DNA from: Porphyromonadaceae bacterium UBA7141
Lineage (GTDB): Bacteria > Bacteroidota > Bacteroidia > Bacteroidales > Muribaculaceae
NCBI GenBank assembly: GCA_002491945.1
Contig: DKWX01000029.1
Span: 9,239-32,827 of the forward strand
Direction: 5' to 3'
DNA: 23,589 nt
The position numbers and the translations under genes are program-made. This document shows positions 15,214 to 23,589 of the stretch, piece by piece. Below the pieces are notes generated by a model, which saw only the letters and a program-made list of their open reading frames with translations, was not told the DNA's origin and did no database searches. How positions within the stretch are numbered: position 1 is the first letter of the stretch; each line of letters starts with the position of its first letter.

Positions 15214-15239
15214 GACCCCGGGCAGTCTTGCCCGGGGTC
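15214..15239 (-). terminator. Strong intrinsic terminator of the susCDE operon
   Basis: GACCCCGGGCA (15214-15224) and TGCCCGGGGTC (15229-15239) form an 11-bp perfect GC-rich stem with a 4-nt loop. On the minus strand TTTTT follows at once (15213 down to about 15209 within TTTTTATC). It is 22 bp past the stop at 15262. This is the clearest terminator in the window. Confidence 0.9.
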
Positions 15240-15261
15240 GGATATTGAAGATGGATATGGA

Positions 15262-16746
15262 TTATTTCTTGACCAGAGTCACTGTGTAGGGTTTTGCAGA
15301 GAAATCTACGGTCACGTCATACTTGCCGGCCTCGCAGGGGAGGTCGTCGCCTTTGTAATGTACGTTGTAGACCTGTTTGCCCATTGTGTTCTCTACAGCC
15401 ACGCCGCCGAAGTCGATATCCCATGCGCCGTTGCAGTTGAGCTTGAACTCGGAGCCGATTTCAATGTCTGAGCCGGTCCATGTGCGGAGGTCCTTCGAGG
15501 GAGTAAGCATGGGTGCTGTGGTTGTATCCCAGCCGTTGCCGTCGCCGATTACAGAGATTGAAGTGATACCGCTGATGCTGTATGTCTTCTGCACGAGGTT
15601 GATGTCACAGTAGTAGAGAGTGTTGCCCTTGTTGGGAGCAGTGAGCTTGGGACCTGCCACTGTGCTCATGAGGCCGCTCTGGTTGAGCATGTTTTCGCTT
15701 ACCTCAGGTTCTGTCTCGGGATCTGCGTAGAATACCACACCGCTCTTGTCAGGCTGAGTGTAGATAGTCCACTGACGGTTGATGGCCGTCACTCCGGTGT
15801 AGTTGATGTAGTTGTCGGTGTAGAGGCACATTGTGTTCTCGATCTTCACTGAGCCGGAGAGGGGATAGAGCATCGCGAATGCGTAGCTTAAGGTGTAAGC
15901 GTCCTGCTCCATATTGATGGTCAGGAATACGGCACCGCTGATGGGGATAAGAGCCGCGCCATAAGAAGCGCCGAGCTTACCGCTCATGTTATCGGCGGAA
16001 CCGAGGCAGCCGAAGAGACCCTCTGTAGAGCCGGCTGTAATGGCCGACTGCGGAGCAATCATGAAGTAGAAGGGAGTGCCGTCGGCCACGTCAAACTTCA
16101 GAGCGAACTCCGGATTGTCGTAGGCTGATACCCCTTCGCCGGCTGTATTGTTCATCTTCATGGCAGCCGACAGGTCGGGTGTGCCGGAAGCACTGCAGGG
16201 CACTACATAGTAGGCGTTCTCGATTACCTTCACCGGATCGAGAGTCTGCACGGTGAGAGTCTCGTCTCCGTAGGTGGCGTCGACACCGCCGAGGCGCATG
16301 CGGGTTGTGCCGAGCACTGCATAAGCGGCGAAGCGCACGGGTACCTGATAGATGCCCGGCTCACGGGTCAGCATTTCCTGGATCGCACCATTGAATATGT
16401 CGGGATTGACAGTCACATTCTGCTCGTTCTCAATTACCGTAGCGATAGTGCTGTATTTTGAGAAGTTGGCATCAGCGCCTACCTGCATGTCGATTTCCAG
16501 CGAGTATTCATTGCCGGGGAAGTCGGTAAGCTCATCAATGGTGGCTACAGTGGGGAAGATGTTGGCCTCATTGGCAGACACGAGGTTGATGTCCTGATCG
16601 GCGGGAGTGAGCACCAGACCCGAGTTCTGGAAGTATCCGTCGGGCGCGGGGTTGGTCTGGCCGGGAGGATTGGGGAGGTCGTAGTTCTCGCATGCCGCCA
16701 GTCCGAGTGTCAGAGCCAGAGCTGATAAGAATTTTATAGTTTTCAT
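15262..16746 (-). CDS. SusE/SusF-like outer-membrane starch-binding lipoprotein
   Basis: The 494-residue protein has a lipoprotein signal peptide with lipobox LAAC (Cys19) followed by ENYDLPNP, an acidic start compatible with surface export in Bacteroidetes. An N-terminal SusE-type Ig-like domain (about 40-160) is followed by SusF/SusE-like carbohydrate-binding modules; the last (about 390-494) contains VIGDGNGWD, LRTWTGSDIEIGSEFKLNCNG and WDIDFGG, typical of these starch-binding repeats. It should bind glucan at the cell surface beside SusC/SusD. It is the last gene before the 15214-15239 terminator. A stem-loop in the 78-bp gap upstream separates it from the preceding SusE-like gene. Confidence 0.83.
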   Translation of the reverse strand: MKTIKFLSALALTLGLAACENYDLPNPPGQTNPAPDGYFQNSGLVLTPADQDINLVSANEANIFPTVATIDELTDFPGNEYSLEIDMQVGADANFSKYSTIATVIENEQNVTVNPDIFNGAIQEMLTREPGIYQVPVRFAAYAVLGTTRMRLGGVDATYGDETLTVQTLDPVKVIENAYYVVPCSASGTPDLSAAMKMNNTAGEGVSAYDNPEFALKFDVADGTPFYFMIAPQSAITAGSTEGLFGCLGSADNMSGKLGASYGAALIPISGAVFLTINMEQDAYTLSYAFAMLYPLSGSVKIENTMCLYTDNYINYTGVTAINRQWTIYTQPDKSGVVFYADPETEPEVSENMLNQSGLMSTVAGPKLTAPNKGNTLYYCDINLVQKTYSISGITSISVIGDGNGWDTTTAPMLTPSKDLRTWTGSDIEIGSEFKLNCNGAWDIDFGGVAVENTMGKQVYNVHYKGDDLPCEAGKYDVTVDFSAKPYTVTLVKK

Positions 16747-16777
16747 GAAATGATTTGCTGTTGATTAGTTAGTGGGC

Positions 16778-16810
16778 CTCCGGAGAGGGCGCGACGGCCC
16801 GGCTCCGGAG
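16778..16810 (-). other. Intra-operon stem-loop between the two SusE-like genes
   Basis: CTCCGGAG at 16778-16785 pairs with the identical self-complementary CTCCGGAG at 16803-16810; an inner GGGC/GCCC stem closes the loop. On the minus strand no T run follows (GCCCACTAACTAATC), so this is unlikely to stop transcription. It could stabilise the upstream mRNA part or lower expression of the last gene. Confidence 0.6.
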
Positions 16811-16824
16811 ACACACGATTCATA

Positions 16825-17838
16825 TCAATTGAATTCAGGATCGCGTCCTACGAATGACACTTCGTGCTTGCCTTCCTTGATATAGATCTTGAGGTTGGGC
16901 TGGTCGACAACGATGGTCACAGCGGTGGGCACTTCCACGAATGCGCCCCAGTTGCCGAGACCTTTGGTCACAACGTCGCCGGAGTATCCGGCTACCCACT
17001 TGTCGGTAATATTGAGACAGTAGAAGTCAGCCTCATTTGAACCGAGTGAAGCATCTGCTGACCATCCGAGAAGATCGGTGAAGAAGCGGAACTGAGCGCA
17101 GGCATCGGGGTTGCTGGCGTTGAAGTTATCCATCGAGGAGTCCTTCGGCGTGAGGTTGAATGAGCCGACATAGAGTTTCTCGCCGATCATGTCTTCGGGT
17201 TCGAAGAGAGCAAAGTTCTCCTTATAGATGTCGAAGTTGCCGGCAGTGGGAGCCAGGAAGCCGTTGGCGGCGCCTGTCTCGATGTTGGCTATGTCGCCGC
17301 AGATGAAGATATATGCCGGAGTCTTCTCGGCATAGTTGATCATCACCTTGTTGTAGGTCACAGCGTTGGAGCTTACGATACGCGAACCCTCGATACCGGG
17401 GATTTCGCATACGCCCTTGAAGTAGCATACGAACTCCTTGTTGCCCAGGTCGCGGTTGGCGAAGTCTTCGGCGTCGGCCACCTGGAGCAGCTTGTTGACA
17501 GCCACACCAAGCTCAAAAGTCTTGATCGACATCTTGGCCGAAGCGGGAGTGGTGTTCTCAAGAGCGAGCCACTGGTCTTCGGGTGCCTTAGGGTCGAGCG
17601 ATACGAGTGCCGAATAGTTGCAGACAGCGGCATAACCGTAGTCGGGCTGCGAGCAGAAGAGATTGAAAGTCTCAGTGTCGGTCATATCGGAGGCAGTGCG
17701 GAATGCCTGGTCCTTAAGAGCCGGCTCGTTGATAGTGAAGGTTGTTGGAGCGTGGTACTGGGGATCCTCCTCCTGCTTGCAGGAAGTGAAAGAGAGAGCC
17801 ACGGCGACCAGAGCCCCTATGATTGCGAATTTTTTCAT
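16825..17838 (-). CDS. SusE-like surface lipoprotein of the PUL
   Basis: The 337-residue protein has a lipoprotein signal peptide with lipobox FTSC (Cys20) followed by KQEEDPQY, an acidic surface-export-like sequence. After it comes FTINEPALKDQAFRTASDM, resembling the start of the SusE N-terminal domain, then about 290 residues of beta-rich sequence without a recognisable catalytic motif. Position directly after susD (26-bp gap) is that of SusE or a surface glycan-binding protein. I infer a glycan-binding role; domain assignment beyond the first 110 residues is weak. The C-terminus (VSFVGRDPEFN) lacks the sorting-like tail seen in the 14097-15005 product. Confidence 0.72.
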   Translation of the reverse strand: MKKFAIIGALVAVALSFTSCKQEEDPQYHAPTTFTINEPALKDQAFRTASDMTDTETFNLFCSQPDYGYAAVCNYSALVSLDPKAPEDQWLALENTTPASAKMSIKTFELGVAVNKLLQVADAEDFANRDLGNKEFVCYFKGVCEIPGIEGSRIVSSNAVTYNKVMINYAEKTPAYIFICGDIANIETGAANGFLAPTAGNFDIYKENFALFEPEDMIGEKLYVGSFNLTPKDSSMDNFNASNPDACAQFRFFTDLLGWSADASLGSNEADFYCLNITDKWVAGYSGDVVTKGLGNWGAFVEVPTAVTIVVDQPNLKIYIKEGKHEVSFVGRDPEFN

Positions 17839-17864
17839 TTTGTTCAGTCAGCTTTAAGTTAAGA

Positions 17865-19754
17865 TTAATAACCGGTAGTCTGCTCGAAGTTGGATGCGCT
17901 GATTACGCGCGAGGGGATGGGGTAGAGCTTGGTGTGCTCTGCGAGGTTGGTACCGTTCTGGATACCCCCCTTCCATTCCCATGTGTAGCCGGTGCACCAC
18001 TGGTTCCAGCGGATGAGGTCGGTGCGGCGCACGTTCTCCTGATAGAGCTCGCGGCAGCGCTCGTCGCGCAGGTCCTGCATTGAGAGAGAGGTCCAGGCGT
18101 GAGAGTTGTCGCCGGGGGCATCGCCATAGGCGCGTGCACGGATGTAGTTGACATACTGAAGAGCCTCTGCCTGAGAGCCGCCGCCACCCTGGAGGATAGC
18201 CTCTGCTGCAGTCAGATAGATTTCGGCCAGACGGATCACAGCGTAGTCGCCGCCTACGGTAGCCGTAGGTTCGGGGCTTCCTGCGATGTCGATAGAGCCG
18301 TCATCGTTGTAGGCCCAGTTGGTGTACTTGGGAGTGATGTAGCCGTTGTTGCCCCAGTCATCGCCTACGAGAGAGACATTCTCCACACTGAAGCCGTGGG
18401 CGGCAGTCTGCCAGTTGGCTGTACGGAGGTCGTCGCTCTGAGTCATTGTCACATCGTTCCAGTCGAACTTGCGGACAAACGATTTGCGGGCCACCATACA
18501 CTTCCAGCCGTCGCCGGCATTGAACCACTGCATCGAGATATGGCCGGTCGTCGAGGGATCGAACGACCAGGGAGTGTCGTTGATTACCTCCGACACCTGC
18601 TTCATCCAGTCTTTAGTCTCGCTGCTGTTGTACTTGGCGAGGGCTGAATCGTAGTCGGCCTGGTCGGCGTAGTACTTGTAGATGATGCTTGTGCCGTCAG
18701 CCTGTTCCTCCACGACATTGTCGAGTGCCTGGTTGGTGGTGGGCTTGTACATTGTCACCTGCACGCCGTTGGTGCCGAGCCATCCTGCAATGAGGAATGT
18801 GGCGCCCGACCATGAAGTGAGGTGCACTTTATCCTGGGCCAGAGTCCAGATGATTTCGGTAGTATCGCCGCCATTGCCGAGCACATACTTGTCGTTGTTG
18901 TAGCCGAACAGTGAGCTATAGCTGCGGGCAAGACCGTTGCCATAGTATCCGCCGTGGCCGAGACGGTCGATGACGTTCTTGGAGTGAGTGTAGCACTTGT
19001 CGTAGGCGGCAGTGCCAGAGAATACCTCTGCATTGAGGTAGATTTTGGCGAGGATTGACTCAGCCGCATCCAGACCTACATAGCCATATATGGGAGTGGC
19101 GTAAGTGGGGTCTTCCTGATAGGCTGCCACCACCTCCTCAAGAGCGCTGGTGACGCGGGCGTAGACCTCGGCGCGGGGGAGCTGTTGGGGCACGTCGCCC
19201 ACAGACACAGTCTCGTCGATATATGGAATCTTATCGTAGAAAGAGAGCATGTAGTAATAGCATGCGCCCCAGAGGATCTTAGCCTGACGGCGATAGTTCT
19301 CGGCTTTCTTGCGGTTTTCGTCAGTGATATTGAACGTGCCGTCGTCGACGCTCTGGATAAACTGGTTGCAGAGCGTGATGTTGATCATCAGACGCGAATA
19401 GAAACCATAAACGCAGTCGAGCGTAGGTACGACCTGACCATAGTTGAGGGTGCCGAACGAAGAGGGGTCCCAGAGCCAGCATGCCTCGTCGGTGGGCATC
19501 TCTTCGGCGATGAAGAGAGCGCGCTGGAAAGAGGCCATACCACCGTCGAAGCCCGATACGGGGCTATTGCCGTTGGCACCGTATGTGGAGAACTGGAGGA
19601 ATATGTCGGCGAAGACACGGTCCATGTCATTGGACACGTTGGTGATTTCGCTGGGGTCGCGCGGCTCCAGGTCAAGGTCGCCCACGCAGGAGGAAAGACC
19701 CAGTGAGCCGGCCGCGATACCGACACTCAAGAAAATCTTATTGATTGCTTTCAT
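17865..19754 (-). CDS. susD: SusD/RagB family nutrient-binding outer-membrane lipoprotein
   Basis: The 629-residue protein has a lipoprotein signal peptide with lipobox LSSC (Cys23) followed by VGDLDLEPRDP. Family hallmarks are the helical TPR-like N-terminal part (MINITLCNQFIQSV, YRRQAKILWGACYYYMLSFYDKIPY), VIRLAEIYLTAAEAIL and, near the end, LRDERCRELYQENVRRTDLIRWNQW. It caps the SusC pore and binds the glycan before import. It is longer than B. thetaiotaomicron SusD (about 550 residues), with an extended middle region. It lies 28 bp downstream of susC and 26 bp upstream of the SusE-like gene, a typical PUL operon. The specific glycan is not readable; neighbours point to starch. Confidence 0.96.
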   Translation of the reverse strand: MKAINKIFLSVGIAAGSLGLSSCVGDLDLEPRDPSEITNVSNDMDRVFADIFLQFSTYGANGNSPVSGFDGGMASFQRALFIAEEMPTDEACWLWDPSSFGTLNYGQVVPTLDCVYGFYSRLMINITLCNQFIQSVDDGTFNITDENRKKAENYRRQAKILWGACYYYMLSFYDKIPYIDETVSVGDVPQQLPRAEVYARVTSALEEVVAAYQEDPTYATPIYGYVGLDAAESILAKIYLNAEVFSGTAAYDKCYTHSKNVIDRLGHGGYYGNGLARSYSSLFGYNNDKYVLGNGGDTTEIIWTLAQDKVHLTSWSGATFLIAGWLGTNGVQVTMYKPTTNQALDNVVEEQADGTSIIYKYYADQADYDSALAKYNSSETKDWMKQVSEVINDTPWSFDPSTTGHISMQWFNAGDGWKCMVARKSFVRKFDWNDVTMTQSDDLRTANWQTAAHGFSVENVSLVGDDWGNNGYITPKYTNWAYNDDGSIDIAGSPEPTATVGGDYAVIRLAEIYLTAAEAILQGGGGSQAEALQYVNYIRARAYGDAPGDNSHAWTSLSMQDLRDERCRELYQENVRRTDLIRWNQWCTGYTWEWKGGIQNGTNLAEHTKLYPIPSRVISASNFEQTTGY

Positions 19755-19782
19755 ATTGAAATCGATTCAGTTGGAATAAGGA

Positions 19783-22700
19783 TTAGAATGTAGCCACGAT
19801 ACCGAGAGTGGTAGTGATGGGACGCGGATACGGGTCGCTCTGGACACCGCCGAAGTCCTCGGGGTCGATACCGGAGAATGTGGTGATCACGAAGGGATTC
19901 TGCACGGCCGCGAAGAGACGCAGGTTGAGGTTGCCGCCGATAAGATTGCGGAATGTGTAGCCCAGAGTGATGTTGTCGCAACGCAGGAATGATGCGTTCT
20001 CTACGAAGTAGCTCGACAGCGGAAGCAGAGTGGCGCTGGCGGAATCCTTGAAGAGATAGGTGTCGGCCATCAGGTTGCCCAGCTGATACTGAGCGGCAGA
20101 TACGTTGTAGATACGAGAGTTGGCGTACTTCAGGTCGTTGTAGACGTAGTTGCCGAGGTTGGCACGCAGAGAGATGCCGAGATCCCAGTCTTTCCATGAG
20201 AAGTTGTTGTTCCAGGTCATGGTCACCTTCGGATCCTTCGAGTGGTACATGATGAGGTCAGACTCGTTGATTACGCCGTCGGCGTTCTGGTCGACATACT
20301 GGTTCTCGATCGGGTCGCCGTTGGAGTCATATACCTGCTCATACACCATGAAAGTGTAGGCAGGCTGGCCTACGATGTGCCATGCCAGACCTGCGCCGCC
20401 GTAGCCGGGCAGACCGATAGCCTGGGTACGCGAAGATGCGCCGTCGCCCTGAAGCTCGGTGATCTTGTTCTTGTTCCAGCTTACGTTCAGGCTTGTGTTC
20501 CATGTGAAGTCGGGAGTCACGACAGGCTTGGCGCCTACGGTCACCTCGACACCGATGTTCTCCATCGAGCCGATGTTGCGCCACTGGTAGTTGGCAGTGT
20601 TGGCTGCTGCAGTCGGCACGTAAGAGAGCAGGTCGGTAGTCTTACGCAGATACCAGTCGGCTGCAAGAGTGATGCGGTTGTTGAGCACACCCATGTCGAC
20701 ACCCACGTTCCATGTAGTAGTGGTCTCCCACTTCAGGTCGGGGTTGTAGCTCTGCGGATAGAGGGGGTTGATCCAGTTGCCCGAACCGTTGGGATCGAGA
20801 TAGTGGAAGCCGTTGTTGTAAGAGTCGACGTAGATAGGCAGATAGGGGAAGAACATGCCTGCGAGGTCCTGCTGGCCTGTCTCACCCCAGCCGAGGCGGA
20901 GCTTGAACTCGTTGAGCCAGCCGTTGCTGGGCTCCATGAATTTCATATTGTTGATTTTCCAGCCGAGAGCAAGGGCGGGGAAGAGACCCCAGCGGTTGTT
21001 CTTTGCGAAGCGGGAAGAGCCGTCGTCACGGAGAGTGAAAGTGAGGAGGTAGGTATCGTCGAAGATATAGTTGATACGACCGAAGAACGACACGAGCTGG
21101 TTGATCTGTGCCCAGCGTGATTCGGGAGCGTCATTATAGGGCTTGCCGATGTGGTCCTGAGTGGCGGGGTCCTGGATGAGGCTGTATACGCCGCCGGCGT
21201 AGATTGAAGCCCAGTCCTTGTTGAAGCCGAGAGTATTGATCAGAGTCTGAGAGTGTCCCTGATAGTCCATGCGCTGCCAGTCGTAACCGAGAGTCACGTC
21301 AAGGTTGGATTTGGCTGCCTCGAATTCCTTCTTATAGTTGATGAAGAAAGAGAGGTTGGTGTTACGCTGCAGCTCATACCAGTCGTACTTTGTGCCTGCG
21401 CCGTCCTGATAGTTGCTGCGCCATGCCATGATAGAGTTGGGTTCAACCACAGTGTTTGAGGTATTTTTCGATACCTGATAACCCATGTTGAGGTTGAAGT
21501 GGAGCTCCGGGAGGCAGTGGAGTGAATAGTCGATCTGGATGTTGCCGGTAGAGTTGAGAGTCTTGCCGATGGTCTTTTGGTCGTTGAGCAGCTGCACGGG
21601 GTTCTCCGAACCGTTGGACTCCGGGTCGCCGGTAGTGCGGATGATGTTGAAGTAGCCGTTATACATCTGGGGCATTGCAGCGTTGGCCATGTTGTAGGTC
21701 TTGTATACGGGGTAAACCGGAGCCAGGCCCACCGCATTGCCTATTACGCCTGCCGCATTGCCGGTGCGCACGTATGAACCCTGTGCGTTAAGGCTTACAG
21801 TCAGGTGGTCGTCAAGGAATGAGGGGTTGAGGTTGAAGCCCACAGTGGTGCGCTGCATCGACGAGGTCTTGATGATACCCTGGTTGTCGGTGAAAGAAGC
21901 GTTGACGCGATAGGGGAGGAACCCTGCTGTGCCGCCTACGCTCAGCGAGTAGTCCTGAGAGAATGCGGTGCGGAGCACTTCCTTCTGCCAGTCTGTGTCG
22001 TAAAGATTCTTTGCAGTGCCGGGTTCAGCCACAGTGTTGGGGAGGGGATTCTCATAGAGGAACTGCTTTGCGCGGTCATTGCCATACTTTTCGATAATGC
22101 CTACATACTCTGAAGAATTCATCATCTTCATAGTCTTGCGGGCGCTGTTGACGTGGAAGTTGGCTGCGAAGTTGACCTGCGGGCGACCGCTCTGACCCTT
22201 CTTGGTGGTGATGATGATCACACCGTTGGATGCGCGCGAACCGTAGATGGCTGTAGCCGAAGCGTCCTTAAGGATTGTCATCGACTCGATGTTCTGCGGG
22301 TTGAGCATCGTCAGGGCATTGGTGCCGCCGGCGTTGTCCTGGTTGCTCTGTGGCACACCGTCGATTACGATCAGCGGGTTGTTGGAAGCCGACAGGGAGG
22401 AACCGCCGCGGATACGGATGTTGGCGTTGCCCGAGGGGTCACCGCCGGAAGTCGTGACAACTACACCGGGGCTTGCGCCGACCAGGAGGTCCTGGGCGGA
22501 AGTTGAGATACCGGCATCGACGTCGTCGGGAGTAATCACGGCCACCGAACCTGTAGCGTCCGCTTTCTTCACCGAACCGTAGCCGATGACCACGGTTTCA
22601 CCGAGAGTGGTAGCGTTCTCCTTCATCTCGATGTTGATGTGGGTGCGTCCGTTGACTTGAACGTCCATCGGGTCGTAGCCCACGTAGCTTACCACGAGCG

Positions 22701-22926
22701 TAGCGTTGGGGTCAACGTTCAGCTCGAAGTTGCCGTCGATGTCGGCGGCAGTACCGTTGGAGGTGCCTTTTTGCATGATTGTGGCGCCAATCAGCGGGTC
22801 GCCATACTCATCGATGACCGTACCTCGAACGGTAATCTTTTGAGCTAAAGCAGGAAACGCCAGGACCATCACCATGGCGACAGTGACCCAGAATTTCCGA
22901 TTCAGATGAAAACTGTAGTTTTTCAT
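19783..22926 (-). CDS. susC: SusC/RagA family TonB-linked outer-membrane transporter
   Basis: The 1047-residue protein has a signal peptide (cleavage near ALA-Q, residue 28), a carboxypeptidase-regulatory-like domain (about 31-105; VRGTVIDEYGDPLIGATI), a TonB-interacting stretch ETVVIGYGSVKKADATGSV, a plug (about 120-235; IRIRGGSSLSASNNPLIVIDGVP, ILKDASATAIYGSRASNGVIIITTKKG in parts) and a 22-strand barrel ending in aromatic F (GIVATF). It imports oligosaccharides using TonB energy with SusD. No N-terminal STN domain is seen, so signalling to an anti-sigma factor is not expected; control would be by a SusR-like or hybrid sensor outside the window. It heads the operon, with about 500 nt of leader upstream. 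Confidence 0.97.
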   Translation of the reverse strand: MKNYSFHLNRKFWVTVAMVMVLAFPALAQKITVRGTVIDEYGDPLIGATIMQKGTSNGTAADIDGNFELNVDPNATLVVSYVGYDPMDVQVNGRTHINIEMKENATTLGETVVIGYGSVKKADATGSVAVITPDDVDAGISTSAQDLLVGASPGVVVTTSGGDPSGNANIRIRGGSSLSASNNPLIVIDGVPQSNQDNAGGTNALTMLNPQNIESMTILKDASATAIYGSRASNGVIIITTKKGQSGRPQVNFAANFHVNSARKTMKMMNSSEYVGIIEKYGNDRAKQFLYENPLPNTVAEPGTAKNLYDTDWQKEVLRTAFSQDYSLSVGGTAGFLPYRVNASFTDNQGIIKTSSMQRTTVGFNLNPSFLDDHLTVSLNAQGSYVRTGNAAGVIGNAVGLAPVYPVYKTYNMANAAMPQMYNGYFNIIRTTGDPESNGSENPVQLLNDQKTIGKTLNSTGNIQIDYSLHCLPELHFNLNMGYQVSKNTSNTVVEPNSIMAWRSNYQDGAGTKYDWYELQRNTNLSFFINYKKEFEAAKSNLDVTLGYDWQRMDYQGHSQTLINTLGFNKDWASIYAGGVYSLIQDPATQDHIGKPYNDAPESRWAQINQLVSFFGRINYIFDDTYLLTFTLRDDGSSRFAKNNRWGLFPALALGWKINNMKFMEPSNGWLNEFKLRLGWGETGQQDLAGMFFPYLPIYVDSYNNGFHYLDPNGSGNWINPLYPQSYNPDLKWETTTTWNVGVDMGVLNNRITLAADWYLRKTTDLLSYVPTAAANTANYQWRNIGSMENIGVEVTVGAKPVVTPDFTWNTSLNVSWNKNKITELQGDGASSRTQAIGLPGYGGAGLAWHIVGQPAYTFMVYEQVYDSNGDPIENQYVDQNADGVINESDLIMYHSKDPKVTMTWNNNFSWKDWDLGISLRANLGNYVYNDLKYANSRIYNVSAAQYQLGNLMADTYLFKDSASATLLPLSSYFVENASFLRCDNITLGYTFRNLIGGNLNLRLFAAVQNPFVITTFSGIDPEDFGGVQSDPYPRPITTTLGIVATF

Positions 22927-23432
22927 GCAGGAATTAATTTAGTTCTACATTGTTAATTATTGTTGTTTATTCTCTCTCATTTGGGTTAGTTCCGTTCCAG
23001 AAATCAGGTGATTGCAGTGTCGCCCGTGTTGGCGGCGGGGGGCACTCCATTTAGGCTGATGTGGCTCTGCCGCTATGTCGCGTATGGCTCAGGTCAGTAC
23101 ACACGACAAGGCCAGCCCGGTGCGCGCCAACAGCTTCAAAAGGAGCGTGGGGAGCGCATCGGGCTTGCCGGAAGTGACTCCGGAGCCGGTGAGAGACGCA
23201 ATCGGTCATCTGAGTAGTGAGTTTCTCTGGTTGGGTTGGGTATATGAGTGTCGGGATGATTTGATTATCCCGAAGTGGCGGCTTCCTATCTCCCGTAGTG
23301 GTTGCCGGGATTGTGCAGGACCCGGCGGCCAATTTGGGCGCTATAATGGCTGACTCACACCAATGAGGTGTAAATCAGTTATTTAGTGGAGGTGCTGACG
23401 CTTATTGATCGCACCCGATAGGAAAGTCACTG
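22927..23432 (-). other. Long untranslated leader of the susC operon; no gene supported
   Basis: I find no convincing protein gene here; the short ORFs on both strands have no recognisable sequence. The only TAnnTTTG box in the area is at 23433-23440, so susC mRNA may carry a leader of about 500 nt. Hairpins seen include CGGGAT/ATCCCG (23252-23272), TCCCG/CGGGA (23291-23310) and CTGA..ACACC/GGTGT..TCAG (23350-23378). None is followed by a T run on the minus strand. A promoter nearer susC with a different consensus cannot be excluded. Confidence 0.4.
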
Positions 23433-23440
23433 CAAAAGTA
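23433..23440 (-). promoter_or_regulatory. -7 element TACTTTTG, candidate PUL promoter
   Basis: On the minus strand TACTTTTG is followed by CAGTGAC, a common start context in Bacteroidetes. No TTTG is found at the ideal -33 position; a T-run (GATTTTTTCGC) lies just upstream, as in an activator-dependent promoter. The 21-bp repeat copy 2 lies 43 bp upstream. Confidence 0.5.
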
Positions 23441-23483
23441 GCGAAAAAATCGAATTTCCCCTAATATTTCGGCAAGAAATTCT

Positions 23484-23504
23484 TAAGTAAGTGTTCAAAT
23501 TTAA
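23484..23504. repeat. Copy 2 of the 21-bp direct repeat upstream of the PUL promoter
   Basis: It is identical in sequence and orientation to 6434-6454, upstream of the RSH gene. Here it lies 43 bp upstream of the TACTTTTG box. The remaining 85 bases to the window end show no gene; AGTCGA and TCGACT form a loose inverted repeat there (about 23532-23577). Confidence 0.8.
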
Positions 23505-23589
23505 GTTATACAATATGCGGGACTGTTTTTTAGTCGATTCCGGTGTGGAGCGAAGGAGAATATAAACATATTCGACTGAGCGACAAGCC

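Noticed and set aside
20242..21120. Plus-strand open frame of 292 codons
   Set aside because: Antisense to the barrel region of susC, with a Val/Ala/Glu-rich product typical of reverse-strand shadows in GC-biased genes.
23051..23332. Minus-strand 93-codon frame in the susC leader
   Set aside because: No recognisable domain or start signal; composition looks random.
1..23589. Insertion sequences, integrases, prophage or attachment sites
   Set aside because: No transposase, recombinase or phage-like protein is encoded and no flanking terminal inverted repeats were seen.

Overview
The window looks like chromosomal DNA from a gut Bacteroidales bacterium, most likely Muribaculaceae or a close relative. 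The reasons are a SusC/SusD-type polysaccharide utilization locus (PUL), DUF4919, DUF2027 and DUF695 genes typical of Bacteroidetes, promoters of the TAnnTTTG type, weak Shine-Dalgarno signals and moderately high GC. The genus is an inference; there is no rRNA in the window. Every protein gene I can support lies on the minus strand, so transcription runs from high to low coordinates.

Right part (about 22.9 to 14.1 kb): a starch/alpha-glucan-type PUL. A TAnnTTTG box near 23.43 kb precedes a leader of about 500 nt, then susC, susD, a SusE-like lipoprotein and a SusE/SusF-like lipoprotein, closed by a strong intrinsic terminator at 15.2 kb. Next comes a separately promoted secreted glycan-binding-like protein with a C-terminal sorting-like tail. 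It ends near a perfect 36-bp palindrome and three 19-bp tandem repeats.

Middle (13.7 to 9.9 kb): a housekeeping block of sufB (Fe-S assembly, without adjacent sufC/sufD), a PhoH-family ATPase, a DUF2027 protein and a DUF695 protein, closed by a hairpin terminator. Directly after it (9.76 to 6.98 kb) lies a large secreted GH13 alpha-amylase-family enzyme with the same kind of C-terminal tail. The likely PUL enzyme is therefore separated from susCD by the housekeeping block.

Left part (6.4 to 0.19 kb): a short RelA/SpoT-homologue whose hydrolase ED motif is replaced by AN, a 7TM-HD (PgpH-type) cyclic-di-AMP phosphodiesterase candidate, a small unknown membrane protein, a DUF4919 protein and a SlyD-like FKBP prolyl isomerase with a Cys/His-rich tail. 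At the left edge a very good Bacteroidetes promoter points to what looks like the first 20 nt of a tRNA, perhaps tRNA-Tyr.

How they work together: SusC/SusD with the SusE/F-like proteins would bind glucan at the surface and import oligosaccharides released by GH13 enzymes. The RSH and PgpH neighbours pair ppGpp and c-di-AMP metabolism. The gene-free stretches of 6373-6976, 13730-14096 and 22927-23589 contain structured or repeated DNA, described below.
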